Assembly: GCA_017543835.1 (NCBI GenBank) | Contig: JAFYFJ010000020.1 | Location: forward strand, 100,027-132,493 | Length of the DNA stretch: 32,467 nt | Direction of reading: 5' to 3' | DNA from: Alphaproteobacteria bacterium | Lineage (GTDB): Bacteria > Pseudomonadota > Alphaproteobacteria > RF32 > CAG-239 | In this document: in pieces, positions 28,588 through 32,467 of the stretch | Layout: each line of letters begins with the position of its first letter | How positions within the stretch are numbered: position 1 is the stretch's first letter | Notes under the pieces: model-generated | Told to the model about the DNA's origin: nothing | Databases searched by the model: none | What the model saw: the letters and a program-made list of their open reading frames with translations, nothing else | Made by a program: the position numbers and the translations under genes

Positions 28588-30729
28588 TTATTTGTTGGCG
28601 CGTGCAACATAGCTGATGAGCTTTTCGGCACGCATATTCAAAATCAGATTATTCAATTGGTCGACGTTTTTAATTTCGATATCGAGCAATATTTCAAAAT
28701 AACTTAGTGTGCGATATGTAATATTCAAGTTGATAATATTAGCTTCGGCTTTGGCTACGATGTTTGCCACTTCCGCCAACGCGCCCGGTTCGTTGCTGAG
28801 CATAAGTTTCAGACGGGCAACGTGCTTTTCCTGCTCGGCTTCCGGACCCCAATCGACATCAAGCCAACGCTCCGGCTCTTGGTCATAATTATGCAACGAC
28901 GGACAATCGACCGTATGAATGGTCACGCCTTTGCCGGTGGTGACAATGCCGACGATTCGGTCGCCCGGCAACGGGTGGCAACAACCGGCAAAATGCACCG
29001 CCATACCGTCGATTAAGCCGCGGATTTTGAGCGAATCTTTTTTGGTTTTATCCTTTTTATTGAACACCGGCAGTTTGATGGCGCTGACAACTTTTTCAAG
29101 CTTGGATTGGCGATATGCCGGATGCATAATGCGCAGCACGTCCCAACCGGTGACTAAACCTTCGCCGACCTTGGCATAAACATCATCAACCGTTTCCGCC
29201 TCAAAATTAGAGAGATATTTAACCAACTCTTTTTCCGAAAACTCTTGGTCTTCTGCCTTAAACAACTTGTCGATGATTTCTTTGCCGAGCGCGATAAATT
29301 GCTCGCGCTTGTTAATACGCACATAGCGTCGAATGGCGGCTTTGGCCTTGCCGGTAACGACAAAGCGGTCCCATTCGAGCGACGGGTGCTGATTTTTGGC
29401 GGTCAGAACTTCGACTTGGTCACCGTTTTGCAAAATAGTGCGCAACGGTTTAATCTCGCCGTTGATTTTGGCACCGACGCAGGTGTTGCCGACATTGGAG
29501 TGAATCGCATAGGCAAAATCGACCGGTGTCGAACCGACCGGAAGCCCGATTAAATCGCCTTTCGGCGTAAAGCAGAACACTTGGTCGTTATACATTTCAA
29601 GCTTGGTATTTTCCAAAAACTCGTCCGGATTCTGCGCTTGGTCGAGAATTTCCAAAAGCTCGCGCACCCAGCGGAAGTTTTTGCCTTCCGTATGTTGCCC
29701 TTGCTTATATGCCCAGTGCGCCGCCACACCTTTTTCGTTGACTTCGTGCATTTCGTAAGTGCGAATTTGCACCTCAATCCGCACATCAAGCGGGCCGATG
29801 ACACCGGTGTGCAACGATTGATAACCGTTTGGTTTCGGCGTGGAAATATAGTCTTTGAAACGGCGCGGCACCATATGATATTTACTGTGAATGATACCGA
29901 GCGCCTGATAGCAGTCTGCCACCGTATCAACGCAAATCCGAAAGGCCATAATATCGGAGAGTTGTTCAAACGAGGCGTTTTTGAGCTGCATTTTGCGCCA
30001 AATCGAATACGGCGATTTTTCACGGCCGGTAATGGTGCAATGAACGCCGTTGTCTTCCATGTCTTTTTCGAGTTGCTTAATGATTTTCGGCACGACATCG
30101 CTGCCTTGCTCACGCAAAAAGTTCAGACGCGTCACAATGGAATCATGCGCATCTTTATACAATTCGGCAAAAGAAATCTCATCCATTTCTTCTTTAAGCT
30201 CATCCATGCCGATACGTTCGGCAAGCGGCGCATAAATATCGAGTGTTTCGCGGGCGATTCGCGCGCGTTTTTCCGGCGGGCAGAATTTTAGAGTGCGCAT
30301 ATTATGCAGGCGGTCGGCAAGTTTAATCAGCAAGACGCGAATATCTTCCGACATAGCAAGCAACAGTTTGCGAAAGTTCTCCGCCTGTTTGCTGGAGCCG
30401 GATTTATGCTCGAGCATGGCGAGTTTGGTCAGGCCGTCAACTAATTGCGCCACCTGTTCACCGAACAAATCTTTGATTTCTTCAAGCGTGGTATCGGTAT
30501 CTTCAACCGTATCGTGCAACAGCGCGGCAATAATCGAAGCGGAATCGAGCTTATATTTGGTTAAAATACCTGCAACCTCTATCGGATGCGAATAATAAGG
30601 GTCACCGGATGTGCGAATCTGCGAGCCGTGCTTTTTTAAGGCAAACACATAGGCGCGATTGAGCGCGTCTTCGTCCGCATACGGATCGTAAGACTTGACC
30701 AAATCAACCAACTCATACTGACGCAACAT
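28588..30729 (-). CDS. rel: Bifunctional (p)ppGpp synthetase/hydrolase (RelA/SpoT homologue)
   Basis: Makes and degrades the alarmone (p)ppGpp. I chose the ATG at 30729 (MLRQYELVD) because it follows AAGGA and because the frame to 30756 would begin inside a hairpin. The 713 residues contain an HD hydrolase domain (HDTVEDT, His72-Asp73, intact so hydrolysis should work), a synthetase domain with GREKSPYSIWRKM (RxKx-type, as in bifunctional enzymes) and RFKDYISTPKPNGYQSLHT, a TGS domain (VFCFTPKGDLIGLPVGSTP), a zinc-finger/RIS region with HFAGCCHPLPGD, and a C-terminal ACT domain. It is the only RSH in the window. It lies just after the rpoZ terminator hairpin, which may modulate its expression. 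Confidence 0.96.
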   Translation of the reverse strand: MLRQYELVDLVKSYDPYADEDALNRAYVFALKKHGSQIRTSGDPYYSHPIEVAGILTKYKLDSASIIAALLHDTVEDTDTTLEEIKDLFGEQVAQLVDGLTKLAMLEHKSGSSKQAENFRKLLLAMSEDIRVLLIKLADRLHNMRTLKFCPPEKRARIARETLDIYAPLAERIGMDELKEEMDEISFAELYKDAHDSIVTRLNFLREQGSDVVPKIIKQLEKDMEDNGVHCTITGREKSPYSIWRKMQLKNASFEQLSDIMAFRICVDTVADCYQALGIIHSKYHMVPRRFKDYISTPKPNGYQSLHTGVIGPLDVRIEVQIRTYEMHEVNEKGVAAHWAYKQGQHTEGKNFRWVRELLEILDQAQNPDEFLENTKLEMYNDQVFCFTPKGDLIGLPVGSTPVDFAYAIHSNVGNTCVGAKINGEIKPLRTILQNGDQVEVLTAKNQHPSLEWDRFVVTGKAKAAIRRYVRINKREQFIALGKEIIDKLFKAEDQEFSEKELVKYLSNFEAETVDDVYAKVGEGLVTGWDVLRIMHPAYRQSKLEKVVSAIKLPVFNKKDKTKKDSLKIRGLIDGMAVHFAGCCHPLPGDRIVGIVTTGKGVTIHTVDCPSLHNYDQEPERWLDVDWGPEAEQEKHVARLKLMLSNEPGALAEVANIVAKAEANIINLNITYRTLSYFEILLDIEIKNVDQLNNLILNMRAEKLISYVARANK

Positions 30730-30740
30730 CGCATTTTCCT

Positions 30741-30788
30741 TCAAACAAAAAAGCAAAACATAGCATTTAAGATAGTATGTTTTGCTTT
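30741..30788 (-). terminator. Intrinsic terminator or attenuator between rpoZ and rel
   Basis: AAAGCAAAACATA (30750-30762) and TATGTTTTGCTTT (30776-30788) form a perfect 13-bp stem with a 13-nt loop. On the minus strand TTTTTTGTTTG follows. The T-run ends about 12 nt before the rel start codon, so no complete promoter fits between them. Confidence 0.85.
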
Positions 30789-30813
30789 AATAAAAGTTAA
30801 TATGGAAATTTTT

Positions 30814-31281
30814 TTATTCTATATCATCCATATCGTCGAATGCATCATCCTCAAAATCGGCACCGTCGTCAAAATCGATTTCATCGGCTTCGGAGTCGAG
30901 GTCTAAATCCTCATCTTCATCATCGCCGTGAATTTGCATGGTGTTGTTCAAATCTTCATCGCTAATCATATCGCTGGAGAATTGAGAATCCAAGGCAGCC
31001 AATTCTTTTTCGGCCGAGATGATTTCGATTTCTTCATCTTCCGGTTCTTCGACTTCAACAAATTTTTGCTGACCCATAACGAGCGAACGTTGCAAATCTT
31101 CGATGCTGACACGGTTTTCCGAAATTTCGCGCAAAGCAACAACCGAGTTTTTATCGTTATCGCGGTCAACCTGAATCGGCGAACCCGACGAAATATCTTT
31201 TGCGCGTTGCGCGGCAACCAACACCAAATCATAGCGATTCGGGATTTTATCAATACAATCTTCTACTGTAACTCTTGCCAT
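30814..31281 (-). CDS. rpoZ: RNA polymerase omega subunit
   Basis: Smallest subunit of RNA polymerase; it helps beta-prime fold and mediates ppGpp binding in some bacteria. The first 60 residues are canonical: MARVTVEDCIDKIPNRYDLV, AAQRAKDISSGSP and NSVVALREISENRVS. The protein is longer than usual (155 against about 90 in E. coli and 110-135 in many Alphaproteobacteria), with an Asp/Glu-rich tail from about residue 75, ending DDAFDDMDDIE. It has a good promoter at 31318-31346 and a terminator that separates it from rel. Pairing with rel is functionally sensible since both concern ppGpp. Confidence 0.96.
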   Translation of the reverse strand: MARVTVEDCIDKIPNRYDLVLVAAQRAKDISSGSPIQVDRDNDKNSVVALREISENRVSIEDLQRSLVMGQQKFVEVEEPEDEEIEIISAEKELAALDSQFSSDMISDEDLNNTMQIHGDDEDEDLDLDSEADEIDFDDGADFEDDAFDDMDDIE

Positions 31282-31317
31282 TTTTCTACCTTTTTAAATA
31301 TTTGACTTTGTGAAAGA

Positions 31318-31346
31318 GTTATACATAGAATCTTTTGCAAATGCAA
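31318..31346 (-). promoter_or_regulatory. Promoter of rpoZ
   Basis: On the minus strand TTGCAT (31341-31346), 17-bp spacer, TATAAC (31318-31323), within ACTTGCATTTGCAAAAG. About 36 bp upstream of the start codon. Confidence 0.7.
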
Positions 31347-31389
31347 GTGTTTTTTAACGAAATTTTATCGATTGGCGAATTTTGTGGCT

Positions 31390-32316
31390 TCAGAGGCCCC
31401 GAATGGCATTGATGGCGGCTTTGGCACCGCATCCGGCGGCGATAATTGCCTGTCGATACGGATTACAAACATCGCCGGCGGCATAAACGCCTTTAATATC
31501 GGTCGAACAACCGTCTTCTTTGGTTTTGATGTAACCGGTCGAGCTCATTTTGAGATATTTTCGAAACAAATCGGTGTTCGGATGATGTCCGATGGCGATA
31601 AATACGCCCGAAACATTGATGTATTTGACCGTATCGGTTTTGACATTACGCACCTTGAGGCCGGTGACTTCAAGCGGATTCTCGCGCCCGAGAACCTCAT
31701 CAACAACGCTGTTCCATATAATGATGACCTTGCGGTTTTCGTGCAACCGCTGTTGCAACACATATTCGGCATTAAACGAGTGGCGGCGGTGAATCAGATA
31801 CACCTTATCTACGAAGTTTGTTAAATAAAGGGCTTCTTCAAGTGCGGTGTTGCCGCCGCCGACAACCGCAACTTCTTTGTTTTTGAAAAAATAGCCGTCG
31901 CAGGTGGCGCAAGAAGAAACGCCGTGCCCGATGTATTTTTGCTCGCTCGGCAATCCGAGCCATTTGACCGACGCGCCGGTGGCAATAATGATGGCGCGTG
32001 AAACATAAGAGTTGCCGCCCGCCGAACTGCAACAAAACGGGTGGTCGAAAAAATCGACTTCGGTAATTTCATCGTTAATAATACGCACACCTTGGTTCTC
32101 GGCTTGTTTTTGCATCCGTTCCATTAAATCGGGACCGCTCAGCGCTTCGTCAAATCCGGGATAATTTTCGACCTCGTGCGTCATCATCAGTTGTCCGCCT
32201 TTTTGCGCACCCGATACGACCAATGCGCTGATACCGGCGCGCGCGGTGTAAATACCGGCCGTATAACCTGCCGGTCCGGAGCCGATAATCAATAAATCCG
32301 TTCTGTATTCTGCCAT
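31390..32316 (-). CDS. trxB: Thioredoxin-disulfide reductase
   Basis: NADPH- and FAD-dependent reductase of thioredoxin. The 308 residues have normal length and layout: FAD-binding GSGPAGYTAGIYTARAG (about 12-28), redox-active CATC at Cys136-Cys139 followed by DGYF, NADPH-binding GGGNTALEEALYL, and the second FAD motif YAAGDVCNPYRQAIIAAGCGA near the end. The start ATG has GAGGGAAAAT upstream. Monocistronic by appearance; about 110 bp separate its stop from the rpoZ start. The remaining sequence from 32317 to the right edge (151 bp) holds its leader; a TTGAAA/TATTTT pair with 16-bp spacing is a weak promoter candidate. Confidence 0.97.
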   Translation of the reverse strand: MAEYRTDLLIIGSGPAGYTAGIYTARAGISALVVSGAQKGGQLMMTHEVENYPGFDEALSGPDLMERMQKQAENQGVRIINDEITEVDFFDHPFCCSSAGGNSYVSRAIIIATGASVKWLGLPSEQKYIGHGVSSCATCDGYFFKNKEVAVVGGGNTALEEALYLTNFVDKVYLIHRRHSFNAEYVLQQRLHENRKVIIIWNSVVDEVLGRENPLEVTGLKVRNVKTDTVKYINVSGVFIAIGHHPNTDLFRKYLKMSSTGYIKTKEDGCSTDIKGVYAAGDVCNPYRQAIIAAGCGAKAAINAIRGL

Positions 32317-32467
32317 ATTTTCCCTCTCTGTTTGAGAATTGATATAGGGAAAATAATGTCTTTTTGCCTATTTTCAATGTTTCGCAAAAAACTTCTTGAT
32401 TTTCTGATTAAATCGGATAAACTGCGCCTTACAACTGATGAACATTAACATATTTTACATTTTATAT

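Overview
The window is one contig segment of an alphaproteobacterial chromosome with moderate to low GC. Gene order supports this: rpmH-rnpA-yidD-yidC-engB, ffs-dnaX-ybaB-recR, an LpoA-like lipoprotein divergent from rsmI-yraN, tolQ-tolR-tolA, and rpoZ-rel-DUF2062-acpS are all typical alphaproteobacterial neighbourhoods. A VirB11 fragment at the left edge shows a type IV secretion locus just outside the window. Rubrerythrin and the overall style resemble uncultured, host-associated (gut-type) Rhodospirillales-like lineages, but that placement is inference.

Layout: 1-1811, the end of a VirB11-type ATPase and a DUF3137 membrane protein. 1808-4947, minus-strand rpmH-rnpA-yidD-yidC-engB (ribosome, RNase P and membrane insertion). 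5103-7035, oligopeptidase pepF with its own promoter and terminator and foreign-looking codon use. 7108-10506, small orphan genes: an unknown protein, DUF3795, a Bax inhibitor-1 family protein, a methyltransferase and an NlpD-like LysM/LytM lipoprotein. 10585-13115, a family-4-like uracil-DNA glycosylase and two paralogous exported proteins of unknown function. 13180-16159, HxlR regulator, yraN, rsmI and an LpoA-like lipoprotein. 16169-18922, 4.5S RNA, dnaX (frameshifted near its start as written), ybaB, recR. 18926-21419, a palindromic repeat region and tolQRA without tolB/pal. 21422-25830, three tandem paralogous polytopic membrane proteins (putative GT-C glycosyltransferases). 25900-27070, rubrerythrin, a probable 6S RNA, a second palindromic repeat and a third unrelated dispersed palindrome. 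27071-32316, methyltransferase, acpS, DUF2062, rel, rpoZ, trxB.

The most unusual signals are not in proteins. (1) A hairpin repeat occurs 18 nt from the start of a TATAAT hexamer at two distant loci; its loop is conserved while its 14-bp stem differs at eight positions, six of them with fully compensatory pairs, and a diverged third unit lies in tandem with the first. (2) dnaX carries a run of ten A's at the end of domain III, and both alternative frames stop within a few codons, as expected for a slippage switch making a short gamma subunit. (3) The promoters of the 4.5S RNA and the probable 6S RNA share a CAAAAC-N5-GTTTTG palindrome, and several promoters here use a CTTGCA-type -35. (4) Two intrinsic-terminator hairpins lie directly against the start of the next same-strand gene (rpoZ/rel and rubrerythrin/glycosyltransferase operon), suggesting read-through or attenuation.

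Together most genes serve housekeeping: protein export and membrane insertion, DNA replication and repair, envelope constriction and peptidoglycan control, stringent response and redox. The accessory part is the triplicated membrane-protein operon, the paired exported proteins and the repeats.
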